This document shows, piece after piece, positions 42,630 through 50,145 of a stretch of 64,000 nucleotides of DNA. Positions within the stretch are counted from its first letter, which is position 1. Every line of letters begins with the position of its first letter. Position numbers and translations under genes: made by a program. Source of the DNA: Sinohyriopsis cumingii (lineage: Eukaryota > Mollusca > Bivalvia > Unionida > Unionidae); NCBI GenBank assembly GCA_028554795.2, contig CM068826.1:105748602-105812601 (forward strand), written 5' to 3'. Below the pieces are notes generated by a model. The model saw nothing but the letters and a program-made list of their open reading frames with translations, did no database searches and was not told the DNA's origin.

Positions 42630-43467
42630 CTGCCACATTTGTACTAGCAGGAAATCAGTGAAAATCAGTACAGTTAGATAAGCCATTAAATATACCCAGC
42701 AAATGGGGCAGACTATTACACAGACCTTGAAATGCGGAACGTTACCAGCAACGAGAAAACCAAATGCAGAATGAACAGAAACAAAATGAAGAATGAAATA
42801 GAAAATGCAATTGCAACGCAGAACATTGACCAATGAACAAAAATGAAATGAAATGTGAATGCATTTGTTGAACAGATCTGAAAATCAATTTACCCTTATT
42901 TCTGGCTGTCACAAAATTTCCAATCAAAAGCCCTTTTACGAGATAATCTGAGATCAGATTTTTAATTCTTTAAAATGAGGCAACTTTCACAACTCACAAG
43001 CCATAAAACTGTTCTAACAACTGCCACTTTAGTGATGACTTCATCACTATCAGCTGTGTCTGTATGATTTTTACTTGGACAAAATAAAAAACATTTCTTT
43101 TTGCTGAAACTTGCTTTAAAATTACCTCATATTTAAACATAAATTAAGGACATCACTAACTACTGTGAAATATTTCCTTAAAAACAAATGAAACTGGACA
43201 AGTATACTATTCTGTTACTCAGTCAATTAACGTTGCTCATTTTATTATGTATGTGAAGATGAAACCATTTAATACTGGAAGCCCTACAGAATGAACAACT
43301 GGTTAAAAAGAAAAAGAAAAACATTGCTTTGAAGGCGAAAAGAAAATTTAAATATATTAGTTCAAAAACTAACAAATTAAACCAAAATAAGACATAAATG
43401 TATACTGTACCTGTGCAAAGGATTCAAGGATTAACTCCATATCAAACTGCGCTGCAAGTATGGACAT
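899..43467 (-). CDS. RRN3: RRN3 / TIF-IA, RNA polymerase I initiation factor (13 exons, 3' end off window)
   Basis: RRN3 binds RNA polymerase I and recruits it to the promoter selectivity factor on rDNA, so it sets rRNA synthesis in the nucleolus. I assembled 13 minus-strand exons by eye from GT-AG junctions: 43411-43467, 42381-42437, 31437-31526, 26548-26677, 23298-23427, 18193-18361, 16216-16290, 14069-14231, 8710-8840, 3620-3750, 2853-3028, 2248-2356 and 899-1048. Phases agree at every junction and no stop appears in 1568 nt. The product follows the RRN3 family throughout: LPLLSEHFPYLKK, an acidic linker (ESQDDMEDGD), LPTYASCHVQF, EGFLDYLWKK, HHGPFYAVCQSVFYVFVFR, the IERNNR block and FPFDPYLL. 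Human RRN3 has about 650 residues, so roughly 100 to 130 C-terminal residues should lie left of position 1. The start is the ATG at 43467; a possible splice acceptor just upstream suggests a 5' UTR intron. Gene identity is very secure; exon edges are inferred without transcript data. Confidence 0.95.
1049..2247. other. RRN3 intron with hairpin-forming repeats
   Basis: It contains a (TA)-rich tract near 1620-1645 and the foldback repeats at about 1550-1610 and 1788-1864. No coding sequence was recognised. Confidence 0.6.
1788..1864. repeat. Foldback element, arms with GACCCAGATCT
   Basis: The left arm begins GACCCAGATCTAATATTGCA and the right arm is its near-perfect inverted copy ending at AGATCTGGGTC. 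A half copy lies at about 1550-1580 and a related palindrome near 18635-18770. This points to a small MITE-like hairpin family. Confidence 0.7.
2248..2356 (-). CDS. RRN3: RRN3 coding exon 12
   Basis: It encodes YKWVQSLNFQRIITSRLNPL and onward to VKTFASIT. It enters completing GGT after a TTTCAG acceptor and leaves in phase 2 at CAAG|GTAATT. Confidence 0.95.
2357..2852. other. RRN3 intron
   Basis: AT-rich intron. A short inverted repeat (arms AAATGCATGAAAAT at about 2398-2411 and 2443-2456) lies near its 5' end. Nothing else is recognised. Confidence 0.55.
2853..3028 (-). CDS. RRN3: RRN3 coding exon 11
   Basis: It encodes VKTCLGIMTNWIHSYL through GPFYAVCQSVFYVFVFRNK, the core conserved helical repeat. 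The acceptor is AACTGCAG and the donor is AAAG|GTACAA, phase 1. Confidence 0.97.
3029..3619. other. RRN3 intron
   Basis: It contains an impure ATC/CAT-rich tract at about 3135-3185. No gene or known repeat is recognised. Confidence 0.55.
3620..3750 (-). CDS. RRN3: RRN3 coding exon 10
   Basis: It encodes SICEGFLDYLWKKVQDPNTA and onward to ARGKFVPL, an almost invariant family segment. The acceptor is GCATTTAG and the donor is TTGAG|GTGGGT, phase 2. Confidence 0.97.
4600..5480 (-). pseudogene. Degenerate DIRS-like retroelement reverse transcriptase
   Basis: Broken minus-strand frames carry reverse-transcriptase-like phrases in the right order. At about 5040-5270 a palm-like stretch reads SLDISYSCFQIPVHP, then AYLDDV. 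At about 4850-5000 WEKSNLTPCKYFVHLGIDI matches the 'EKS.L.P....FLG' step after the palm. At about 4640-4750 there is VPSVDGPTGIW. Families with this layout are DIRS-type tyrosine-recombinase retroelements, but Gypsy-like origin is not excluded. Frameshifts and stops show it is dead. A shorter related piece lies at about 11640-11720. Confidence 0.5.
5806..5991. repeat. Minisatellite, 38-bp unit, about 5 copies
   Basis: The unit is built on GGGGTCAGTGGGTGATGCAG followed by ATTTACTGGTGATGAGAT. Copies are nearly identical, with one lacking a base, which indicates recent expansion. Confidence 0.93.
7797..8035. repeat. Tandem repeat around GTTACAGAAAAGTAATG
   Basis: About 2.4 imperfect copies of a unit of roughly 100 bp that alternates two related halves, one with TTACAGAAAAGTAATGCTGA and one with TTACAGACATGTGATGCAGG. 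Confidence 0.75.
8710..8840 (-). CDS. RRN3: RRN3 coding exon 9
   Basis: It encodes ELDWETTKLLYREM through LPTYASCHVQFIMFFLCSIK, a hallmark RRN3 block. It enters by completing GGT and leaves in phase 0 at GAG|GTTAGT. Confidence 0.96.
9440..9600. repeat. Minisatellite, about 32-bp unit, 5 copies
   Basis: Tandem copies of a unit containing GATGCAAGATCACCTCATTA followed by a CCAATC segment. Copies differ by single substitutions. Confidence 0.88.
11250..11720 (-). repeat. Fragment of the DIRS-like retroelement family
   Basis: The segment around 11640-11720, read on the minus strand, resembles the segment at about 4720-4810 of the DIRS-like remnant, including the CTCTGCAGATGGC / CTTCTGTAGATGGC phrase. 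It is too decayed for a frame. Confidence 0.4.
11855..12320. repeat. Minisatellite, 37-bp unit, about 12 copies
   Basis: The unit contains TTCACATCCATTCAGAGACA followed by AATATAAAATTTGTGTG. The outer copies are diverged and the inner ones are nearly identical, which is typical of array growth from the centre. The translated repeat is incidental. Confidence 0.93.
12824..12913. repeat. 90-bp hairpin with 27-bp arms
   Basis: The left arm starts ACTGCATTTGTATGGGAAAA at 12824 and the right arm (12887-12913) is its inverted copy with one mismatch. The loop is 36 nt. It could be a minimal MITE or a transcribed hairpin; nothing in the sequence decides. Confidence 0.8.
14069..14231 (-). CDS. RRN3: RRN3 coding exon 8
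   Basis: It encodes 54 residues plus one nucleotide. The conserved end is EADRLDTMMDLVFSYIHNTC. The acceptor is ATTTGCAG and the donor is AATG|GTGAGG, phase 1. Confidence 0.95.
14232..16215. other. RRN3 intron, 2.0 kb
   Basis: About a quarter of it is the TA-flanked transposon at 14581-15144. The remainder is AT-rich and unrecognised. Confidence 0.55.
14581..15144. mobile_element. Non-autonomous pogo/Tigger-type DNA transposon, 564 bp
   Basis: The ends are CAGTAATACCTCG and, inverted, CAGTAATATCTTG, and both sides are flanked by TA as expected for Tc1/mariner-pogo target duplication. Just inside the ends are subterminal ATTCGC/ATTCACG repeats and a GGAACCTAACCTCGTGAATG segment that resembles Tigger ends. 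There is no transposase frame. Confidence 0.75.
16216..16290 (-). CDS. RRN3: RRN3 coding exon 7 (acidic loop)
   Basis: It encodes 25 residues including ENAESQDDMEDGDIFDL. This matches the long acidic, weakly conserved loop of RRN3. Both junctions are phase 0, so skipping it would keep the frame. Confidence 0.88.
16291..18192. other. RRN3 intron, 1.9 kb, with SINE
   Basis: It carries one tRNA-derived SINE (17022-17336). The rest is AT-rich with no recognised content. Confidence 0.55.
17022..17336 (+). mobile_element. tRNA-derived SINE (copy 1)
   Basis: The head carries an RNA polymerase III box A (TGGCCTAAGTGGTTAGAG) and box B (GGTTTGACACC) at tRNA spacing. The body contains GGTTAGTATTAGGACTGG and the tail is A-rich. 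A second copy lies inverted at 38358-38655 and aligns through head, body and tail, so this is a family and not a decayed tRNA gene. Confidence 0.88.
18193..18361 (-). CDS. RRN3: RRN3 coding exon 6
   Basis: It encodes TPVLLLPLLSEHFPYLKK through LELIVDRMMKLD, one of the best conserved RRN3 stretches. The acceptor is TTCATCAG and the donor is GAT|GTAAGT (phase 0). Confidence 0.96.
18635..18770. repeat. Palindromic repeat of the AGACCC hairpin family
   Basis: The stretch at about 18705-18768 folds as AACAACATAGACTCTAATCT against an inverted AGATCAGGGTCTATGTTGTT. A further diverged arm starts near 18637 (CAGACCCATATCTGCC). It is related to the hairpins near 1550-1864. Confidence 0.7.
19450..21850. 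repeat. Unclassified interspersed repeat, copy 1
   Basis: The block at about 19960-20300 aligns by eye with 34510-34800 (shared phrases such as GGATCCTGCCCAAGC / GTCATCCTGCTCAAGC and GTGCTGGTTCAGCA / GTGCAGGTTCAACA). The outer limits are uncertain. No open frame survives; it may be another decayed retroelement. Confidence 0.45.
23298..23427 (-). CDS. RRN3: RRN3 coding exon 5
   Basis: It encodes a charged linker (AKDFVTEDEES) followed by YDAIFISLHTLLKAISQIIP, the helix before the central domain. It enters completing an AAA codon and leaves in phase 2 at CCCAT|GTAAGA, which joins to exon 6 to make M-T-P. Confidence 0.94.
23428..26547. other. RRN3 intron, 3.1 kb
   Basis: It contains the minisatellite at 24535-24690. 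Otherwise it is AT-rich with nothing recognised. Confidence 0.55.
24535..24690. repeat. Minisatellite, about 38-bp unit, 4 copies
   Basis: Copies of a unit containing TGATACTGCCATAATGATAA then AAAGGACATGACCAGATC. The open frames seen across it come from the repeat. Confidence 0.9.
26548..26677 (-). CDS. RRN3: RRN3 coding exon 4
   Basis: It encodes 43 residues starting RLDWAGRGQAVVQVYQSLLL and running to MIVAQFLP, the second conserved helical block. The acceptor is TTTCACAG, the donor is CCAA|GTAAGA, and it leaves in phase 1. Confidence 0.94.
28925..31322. mobile_element. Foldback (long inverted repeat) element, interrupted
   Basis: The arm at about 28925-29310 is an inverted copy of about 30945-31322, roughly 80-85% identical by eye; both contain TTTGGACATTTATGTTGGGG-like and CAGCAAATTTGAATGACC-like segments. 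A third single-locus copy lies at about 40800-41600. The hAT element at 29604-30903 has inserted into it. No transposase was recognised in the arms. Confidence 0.75.
29604..30903 (-). mobile_element. hAT-family transposon remnant
   Basis: The ends are inverted repeats: CAGGGATGGTCCTGGCTT at 29604 and its counterpart ending CCAGGACGATCCCTG at 30903. CTTCT flanks both sides. Inside, at about 29870-30000 on the minus strand, a decayed frame reads LVSPVSTVDCERGFSKMNLI, the conserved hAT C-terminal dimerisation motif (P-V-S-x-x-x-C-E-R-G-F-S). GTCGCCA motifs cluster near both ends. hAT elements duplicate 8 bp and only 5 bp match here, so the flank is decayed or misplaced. Dead element. Confidence 0.75.
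31437..31526 (-). CDS. RRN3: RRN3 coding exon 3
   Basis: It encodes 30 residues beginning DGDLVKYLNGLRHCVTSL, an early HEAT-like helix pair. The acceptor is TTTACACAG, the donor is TTG|GTAAGA, and both junctions are phase 0. A long (TA)n tract lies about 60 bp upstream of the exon in the gene's orientation. Confidence 0.92.
31589..31653. repeat. (TA)n microsatellite
   Basis: An uninterrupted AT dinucleotide run of about 63 bp, 63 bp from RRN3 exon 3. Confidence 0.97.
32388..32556. repeat. Minisatellite, 25-bp unit, about 7 copies
   Basis: The unit is built on GGAATACAGGAGTAAATGCT plus TATGG, with successive TAAATGC phrases 25 bp apart (32401, 32426, 32451). Confidence 0.92.
34440..37450. 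repeat. Unclassified interspersed repeat region, copy 2
   Basis: The stretch 34510-34800 is homologous by eye to 19960-20300. Frames are short and broken. It contains the V-SINE-like repeat at about 36475-36715. The outer limits are uncertain and the remainder is unrecognised. Confidence 0.4.
36475..36715 (-). mobile_element. V-SINE-like tRNA-derived repeat
   Basis: It begins with GGGTTTAACGCCATTTTTCA, a 3' domain familiar from mollusc V-SINEs. Read on the minus strand it has a decayed tRNA-like head near 36655-36712 (TGGTCTAAAGCGCTGTCCGT, then GAGTTTGAGTCTC as box B). A tail-only copy lies at about 42190-42325. Family naming is from memory of mollusc repeats and should be treated as tentative. 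Confidence 0.65.
38358..38655 (-). mobile_element. tRNA-derived SINE (copy 2, inverted)
   Basis: Reverse-complement copy of the SINE at 17022-17336. The head near 38655 reads GATGGCCTTGTGGTTAGAGC with box B GGATTTGATCC; the body again has TTAGTATTAGGACTGG. It lacks a clear target duplication. Confidence 0.88.
39433..39610. mobile_element. TA-flanked MITE, 178 bp
   Basis: The termini are CAGTAAAACCTGTCTTGAGA and, inverted, CAGTGGAACCTGTCTTGAAA, with TA on each side. The interior repeats the GAGAGACCACCTGTC phrase. Pogo/Tigger-type by end sequence and TA target. Confidence 0.8.
40800..41600. mobile_element. Foldback element, second copy
   Basis: It shares the arm sequence of 28925-29310, including the GCTGACAGACCAGG / CACTGACAGACGAG stretch and the central GTTGCAGCAA motif near 41328. 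Its right arm is reduced. Confidence 0.65.
41877..41936. mobile_element. Truncated copy of the TA-flanked MITE
   Basis: It ends GGTCTCTCAAGGCAGGTTTT then ACTG followed by TA, the same terminus as 39433-39610. The other end is missing or decayed. Confidence 0.65.
42019..42136. repeat. Perfect 59-bp tandem duplication
   Basis: Two copies, 42019-42077 and 42078-42136, beginning TATTTTCCCCCCATTTTATA, with no differences seen. This is a recent duplication about 240 bp downstream (in gene orientation) of RRN3 exon 2. Confidence 0.93.
42190..42325 (+). mobile_element. Fragment of V-SINE-like repeat
   Basis: It shares GGCCACCATGTATAGCCTAT and CGTGTGCTTAAACC with the inverted 36475-36715 repeat, with no tRNA head. 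Confidence 0.55.
42381..42437 (-). CDS. RRN3: RRN3 coding exon 2
   Basis: It encodes GSSKDYNIFLGQLSDPETS, corresponding to the family's segment before the first helical repeats. The acceptor is TTTGTAG, the donor is AGT|GTAAGT, and both junctions are phase 0. Confidence 0.88.
42438..43410. other. RRN3 intron 1
   Basis: It contains a (TA)n run at about 42572-42627. Otherwise it is AT-rich with nothing recognised. Confidence 0.6.
42572..42627. repeat. (TA)n microsatellite
   Basis: An uninterrupted TA run in RRN3 intron 1. Confidence 0.97.
43411..43467 (-). CDS. RRN3: RRN3 coding exon 1
   Basis: It encodes 19 residues starting MSILAAQFDMELILESFAQ and ends in phase 0 at a CAG|GTACAG donor. A TTTCAG acceptor-like site about 16 nt upstream of the ATG suggests that a noncoding exon precedes it. 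The residues are not strongly conserved; the assignment rests on the in-frame join to exon 2. Confidence 0.8.
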
Positions 43468-44061
43468 CTTCTATTACACTGAAATATATTTCAGACAAAA
43501 AACAAAAAATAAATCAACATCAGACCCAATGGGGATGAGGCTGCTCACCTAGCTTGTATAGACCTTAAAACCTAATGCCAGGGCAGTTAATCAAGAAATC
43601 TAGGTTAGTACAAAATGCTCTCTGACAATAAAGGTTTTATGGCAATATTTTTTAGTAGCCACATATCAGCATCATTCGTGCAAATTGTAAAAGTCTAATG
43701 CCAAGTGCTGTAAAACTGGCCAACTTCTCTTAACTGTATTTTAAGTCATTTTCAGGTTTTTCTAATGGCAGTCTAATCTGACAATCAATTGGCATCGTTT
43801 GTTAAAAAAGGACTATATCATTATGCATTCTGTCCCTAACAGTTTTTGATAAGCTGTTTTAATATATTTTAAGTAATGGCTGCCTTATCTGATAGATTAC
43901 CAGCATTACTGGCAAATTTTAAGAGCAAAGCGTATCAAAACATTCCAGATTTTTCAAATGTTTGTGACTGAAAACGGTGTCATTATTATTATTATTACTT
44001 ATTTTTTGTTATTCTTCTTCTTCTTCTTCTTAATATTAATATTATAAGTATTATTATTATT

Positions 44062-45915
44062 ACCGAATATACTCGTGTATAAGCCAAATAATTTAGGAAA
44101 AATTAAAGGCCTGGAAGAAAGGGGTTTGGATTATCTGTGGACTAATGTCTAAACTTGAGATTTTAGGTCTTTTTGTTGACCACTGTAATGGCTGTAAAAC
44201 TTGTGACACGAAACAATAATTGTATCCTTGTCCACAGACATCAACATGTATATAAAAAACATTCGCTGACCCGACAATTATTAAACAGTAATAAAGTACT
44301 ATAAATGATTTTGCTATTATTTTGCAAGTGCATATTTTCTGATTTCTCCAACATGAAATTAAATAAAGCTAATACAGACTTCATAATTCGCAGACTGGTT
44401 TACGAAGGCCACCAGGCTGAACTATAATTGACAGTACTTACACAGTGGAAATCATGCATAGCATCACTTAAATCCTTATTTATTCCCAAACTTTTAAGAT
44501 GCAGACTTTGCTTTATTCATTGTTTCAACCAAATTGCATTCTTCCAGATAACATTTCAGCTAGTCATTAATAGCTGTTTCATTTACGCTGAATCACGCAC
44601 TCAAAATGAGGTAATATTTTTAAAAAGGTATGCACCTTTAATTGTACATGGCACATAACCAGCATAATTTACATGTTCACGAAAAGAGGTAATAATAATG
44701 GCTAAAACTTTCATATAGATCAACCAAAGTCAACATCAATCAATTTTAGTTTTGTGTTTTAGCTGAACAAACATCGTAACAAAAGTTTGATGTTTCAGCA
44801 TCTCGTGTAATTTTCTTTCGTGAGAATGGCGCTATAACATATGGAGTTAATAGCATCATTCTTGGGATTGAAATTAATTGTGAACGATTTTATTGTTGTG
44901 GTTTATTTTTTCTTTTGCTGTAGAGGTAAAAAAGATCATTAATTTACGTGAATAATGTTTAAACTTAACATTCTATGGAGTGAAGAAGCAAATTCTTTCT
45001 AGTACAGTAATTTATTTTGTCACAACAATAATTCACAAGTGATACAACAGAACATGTAGTACTTTTCTTGTTTAGAAGAAATAAAAATTGAAGACGTAAT
45101 GTAATAATCTGGACTTCTCTGCAAAAATCTGAAGATATTATGAAATCATGAGGTATTCATGGTGTGACCCCAAAAAATCGGGAGTTTTTGTTCCCTCCCG
45201 GCATGAAAGCTGACAGTTATGGTGTAAGGTTGCTTATGTCAAAGCAAACGCCAACACAACTTTTATGATATTAACTTAATTTTCAAAGCATTATTTCTGA
45301 AACCTAATTATTATATTACAGAGATATCATTAAAGTCTAGCGCAATGCCCATGTGGTGGCACTATTATGTAAATAAGTTCAGTAGCCTAATTGCAAGCGT
45401 TGAATAAAACCGTATTGTTTGTTTGTTGTGCTGACTTACTGGGATTATATTTTAATGAGTTAGGTATTAACAATTTCAAAGCAAAGTAAAAATATAATTA
45501 CCGGTGCACTGATATAAAATGTTCAATGCAATAATGCACATACAAACAACTGAGTCAAAAGGGAGAGGTAGCGTTACAGCAAATCACGATTGCAAAATTC
45601 TTGTCAACGTTCGATCAAATTATACACAAATCTAAATTAGGCAGAAACAACAAGAAAACAGAAAATTAAATAAATTACTTTTCAAACAAGTTTATACCAT
45701 TTCTTTTTAATAATCATGCACGCCAACCGCGAGATAAGTATGCATGTACATTTTTTTAAAATATAAGTTTGCCTAAATAAATGCATTTAGAACTTACCTT
45801 GTGCATCTTGAGATGTCTCAGAGTTGTGGGTCGACTTAAACGTGGGTCATGCACTTTTTAGTGTTTATACCTGTTCAGTTTGGGGGTCAGCTTATATGCC
45901 AGTATATACAGTATT
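44062..45915. mobile_element. Putative TIR DNA transposon, about 1.85 kb, no transposase
   Basis: The left end TACCGAATATACTCGTGTAT plus AAGCC matches, inverted, the right end GGTCAGCTTATATGCCAGTA plus TATACAGTA. Ends of this 'TATACTCGTGTATAAGC' type are common in animal pogo-like elements. The interior has no recognisable frame, and the two ends could be separate solo fragments. Confidence 0.5.
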
Positions 45916-46249
45916 ATTTTTACCAAAATACATGTATAACTGTGTTATTGTCTTCCTCATAAAATGTTGCTTACAGATCTCCAACCTTTTTAGGAATTTT
46001 GTCAAGGTTGTTCTGGATGACGAATAATCCATTTTATCTGCAAACAGTGTGTGCTGAAAATCAGATCAAGTTCAGTTTCTCCAATTTTTTTGCAAAATCT
46101 ACTTCTCCTTGCCACTAAATGGATTAGTTGTGATTGTCATTTCTTTTTCAACAGAGACTCCATATCCCTGTATACTGTAATCTGTATTAAAGTCTATGGT
46201 TAAAAAGGTATTTAATTTTTTATTATAAGTTATTCTTTCACACTGCTAG

Positions 46250-49127
46250 ATGTTGTCATATACCACCATGTCGGCCAATTCTGTGCATAAGGTAATTGTG
46301 TGCAAGGATACATCATTTCTTTAATCACTGGATCATGTGTTATTTTGGGTCAAACATCCATTTTGTATCAAGTAAGAACAATCATACTTTAATTAAGAAA
46401 TGCAACATTCATAAAGTGCACAAAAATATTCCACATTTTAACTCAAAATGTATATGAAAATGTTATTTCTAAATGTCAACATGAAGACCCACTCCATGAC
46501 CTTTTTGAACCTGCAGCCCAGAAAATCCTATTTGCTATGTATCTTTTAGATTCATACAAATAAATACATTATATCAAAGATGGAAATTTATACCTTAAAA
46601 AAATTATGCATCTTAATCCAAGTTTCCAATTTTGCAAGTTGTTCCACATATACAAAATCATCTGCTACCCGACGTTATCAACTTGCTGCTAGAACGAGAT
46701 TCTCAAGATATTCCATGGCATGGAGTCTGTTTCTAAATTCTTGAGTAAACTTTTCCCCATAAACAAGATGTTGTAAACAAATTACATCCTATTCATTGTT
46801 TCTCTTGCACATAGCTTATTTTTTATGAAACACTTAATTTTACCAAAAAAAATTACCAGATCGGTTTAGTTTGCCTAATATCTCATGCCATTTATTGGCA
46901 TTGTTATGTTGAATTTTGTAAAACTAGCTATAAACCTGACCTAATTACTCAACTGAACTATAGCCCAATGGATAAACATTACATCTTTTCAACGTTGTGC
47001 GCTGAATAGGTCGACATATCTCGAGTCTGGAAAACGGGGGGGGGGGGGCAGATAGTCTCCTGTATGGTCCAAAATCAATATTATTTTGAACAAAATATGT
47101 TGGTGACAATTGCCTCTTTTCAAATGGTAAGCATTGCAGTATTTTATTTTCGTCAACTGGTCGAAGTCGGTATGCGTTTTGCTTCAATATTGGAGACAGA
47201 AACCTTATGTGTGCAGAAATGCCCGACAGTACTGTACTCAGGACCGGCGCCAGACCCGGCCAGACTATCTGGCGCCCTAGGCAAGGTTAGATTCTGGCGC
47301 CCCCCCCCCCGGGAAAATATCAATTTCAAAATTTATAAACAATTTAAAAAAAAATTAAAAATGCGCCCCCCTTAAATCAGCGCCCTAGGCGGCTGCCTAT
47401 ATGGTAAGGCCGGCCCTGACTGTACTTAACGATATGGAACAACACTATTTTATAATTTTTTATCCATTTCTTCACAGTGGACCATCCCCACCCACCAATA
47501 CTGAATTGTGCATTACCAAGAGCCTTTAAAGAATATTTCATATCCATGCAGTGAACATCTGAAATAATATTTTGCTAAATGACGTTTATTCGGTATCTCA
47601 GATGGCTACTCACTGGACTGTAATGTAAATTTTAACTTGTTTCAATGTTTGTTAAGGATTCTAGGTTCAATACTGCTGTGAAAAATGACTATCATTCATA
47701 GAGCTTTCTGTACATTTTACCTTGTTGAAAAAGTACCTTTATATTATACCTTTGGTTTATGCATATAATATCTAAAAGAAATCAGACCTTTTCTCGTCAA
47801 AGTTCTGGTCGTATTCATATCATAAGAAATTTCACAACGTGCTCGTGTACAAACCGGAAGTTTTTATCATACCGTCTATAATGTACGGATCAGGGTCAAA
47901 CGGACCGGTACCATAAAGGCCCACGACCAAAACGGACTAGTGCTTAAAAAGGCCCGGTCCTAAAAGGCCCGACCCAAAAAGACCCATTTATGTATCATTT
48001 ACCAGTTAGTAGTATTATGTCTAATAAAAGTAACTACTACGTAAATATCAAATCCTTGTTTTACTGTGAAATGTCTATAAATAATGAACAGTAGATAATC
48101 ATTGTGTAGTACAATGCTGTCGGGCATTTCTGCGCACCTAAGGTTTTCGTTTCCAATATTGAAGCAAAACGAATACGGAATTCGAGCGATTGACAAAAAT
48201 AAAATACAGCAATGCTTACCATTTCAAAAGATGCAATGGTCACCAGAATATTCTGTTCAAAATAATATTATTTTTGGACACAGAGGATACCACCCCCCTC
48301 CCAGTTTTCCTGACTCGCTATATGTCGGCCTATTCTGCGCGTAGCTTTGAAAAAATGTCATGTTTATCCATTTGGGCTACAGAAATTAAATATATTACTT
48401 TGGACTGTTTCTGTCAGCAGTTCAGTCAAGTAATTAGGTCAGGTTTTTAGCTAGTTTTACAAAAATTCAACGTAAAATGCCAATAAATGGCAAGAGGTGT
48501 TAAGCAAACTAAACCGATGTTGTAAAAAAGTTTGTAAAGTTCAACATTTTATGAAAAATAAGCTATGACGTGGAAGAGAAATAACAATGAATAGGATTTA
48601 ATATGAATACAACGTCTTGTTGATGGGGAAAAATTACTACAGAATTTAGAAACAGACTATACGCCGAGAAATATGTTGATAATTTATGTTATATCGGCAA
48701 GTAGATACGTTGGGTAGCAGACGATTTTGTACGTGTGGGACAACTTCTTGCAAAATTTGAAACTTGGATTAAAATACAGTTTTGTTTTAAGGTACACATT
48801 TCTATATTTTATATAATGTATTTATCTGCATTATTCTAAAAGATGCATAGTAAATCGAATTTTCTGGGTTCAAGAAGGTCATGGAGTGGGTATTCACGTT
48901 GCCATTTAGAATTAACATTTTTATGTGCATTTCGAGTCTAAATGTGGGATATTTTTGTACACTTTATGAATATCACTTTTTTTAATTAATATACGATTGT
49001 TCTTTCTGGACACAAAATGGATTTTTGACCCAAAATAGCACGTGATCCAATGTTTACAGAAATGACGTATCGTTGCGCAGAATTACCCGATGCGCAGAAT
49101 TGGCCGACATGGCGGGTATGTCACAAT
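46250..49127. repeat. Large inverted duplication, arms about 1 kb
   Basis: The left arm, about 46250-47440, is an inverted copy of about 48100-49127 at roughly 80% identity by eye. Both share ATGTCGGCCAATTCTG at the outer end, ATTTTGGGTCAAA, GACCTAATTACT and TTGCTTCAATATTGGA. The spacer is about 0.7 kb. The left arm is interrupted by the hAT MITE at 47239. Small similar frames in the arms are by-products of the duplication. Confidence 0.85.
47239..47418. mobile_element. hAT-type MITE with perfect 8-bp target duplication
   Basis: The ends are CAGGACCGGCGCC and, inverted, CAGGGCCGGCCTTACC. ACTGTACT flanks it at 47231-47238 and 47419-47426, an exact 8-bp duplication as hAT transposases make. 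The interior is GC-rich with a run of C residues and no coding sequence. Confidence 0.88.
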
Positions 49128-50145
49128 CGTACGTCAAGTGATCAAGAAAATACTTGTGACACGCTATTACATGTTCTATGTAAAATGAAAAAAAGAAGGC
49201 AAATAATAATTGTATAAGAAAACATTGGAAGTAAAGCGAATCACTAATATCTTTGTTATAACGTATCAAGACTGAATACGAGTTAGTGTCACCCACCAGT
49301 GGGTTGTGCATGCCAACTTTGTCATGGTAATGCCTTAATTAAGTAATGACGGTTTCATTTATGATGGATGAATATTTTCATTTGCGAAGACTATTGACTC
49401 TTTCTGTTTCACATACATTCAATATCGTTAATACATGTGTACGCGTAGTTTATTTGCGTTGATTATAATGTATACTTTCAATAGACATTAGTTATATTCT
49501 GTACCTTGTAGGCTCCGTTATTGCGTTGTGGTTGCAATGAAAGTCAAATCACAACTGGAAAAGAACTGAGAGATTATTTATTAAAAAAATTAACAACAAA
49601 ACCTTTTATGATGGGTTAGAAAGAGAAAAAGAAGAAATTATATAATGTCTAACTAGTTTAATCAACAAAAGACAAAACAAATGTTAATGCCAATTCAGAT
49701 TTATAATTTTTTTAATAATAACAATCATTATTGCTAATACATGAATGTTAAAATCTAATATAAAATATTACAACAGTATTGCTCATAATGGATGTCAAAT
49801 AAATTTAACAGCAAAATAAAGTAAACAATTCTGCAATAACAGCAACAAATAATCGCCGAACTATAAAAACATGCATACATAAATACTCACTTTTCAACCT
49901 ATGACTCATCATTTAATTTTTGGAAAGAAATACAAATGCTGGAAAAACTGTGTTGAACATTCAAGAGACATATGGTTCAAGTTCGAGATATCACGACATA
50001 GTCTCATCACATAGAGTATTTATTTTGTTACTGTTTCTTCTATCTATCATATATCTATCCAATAAACATGCTGGAAATGTCAATGAATTTTATAACAGGT
50101 AGAGAGAAAGAAAGCTTTAACATAATGGCTTACAGCCAGATAGTC

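Larger units (their letters stand above)
43468..50145. other. Spacer upstream of RRN3
   Basis: The RRN3 promoter should lie here but no clear promoter was identified. The stretch holds ATT/TTC microsatellites (about 43980-44060), a TIR element (44062-45915), an inverted duplication (46250-49127) and a hAT MITE (47239-47418). 49130-50145 is AT-rich and blank. Confidence 0.5.

Noticed and set aside
47064..48344. Similar small frames in both arms of the inverted duplication (VSIAVFYF and RFASILET phrases)
   Set aside because: Their similarity is explained by the DNA duplication. The frames are short, on several strands, and carry homopolymer runs.
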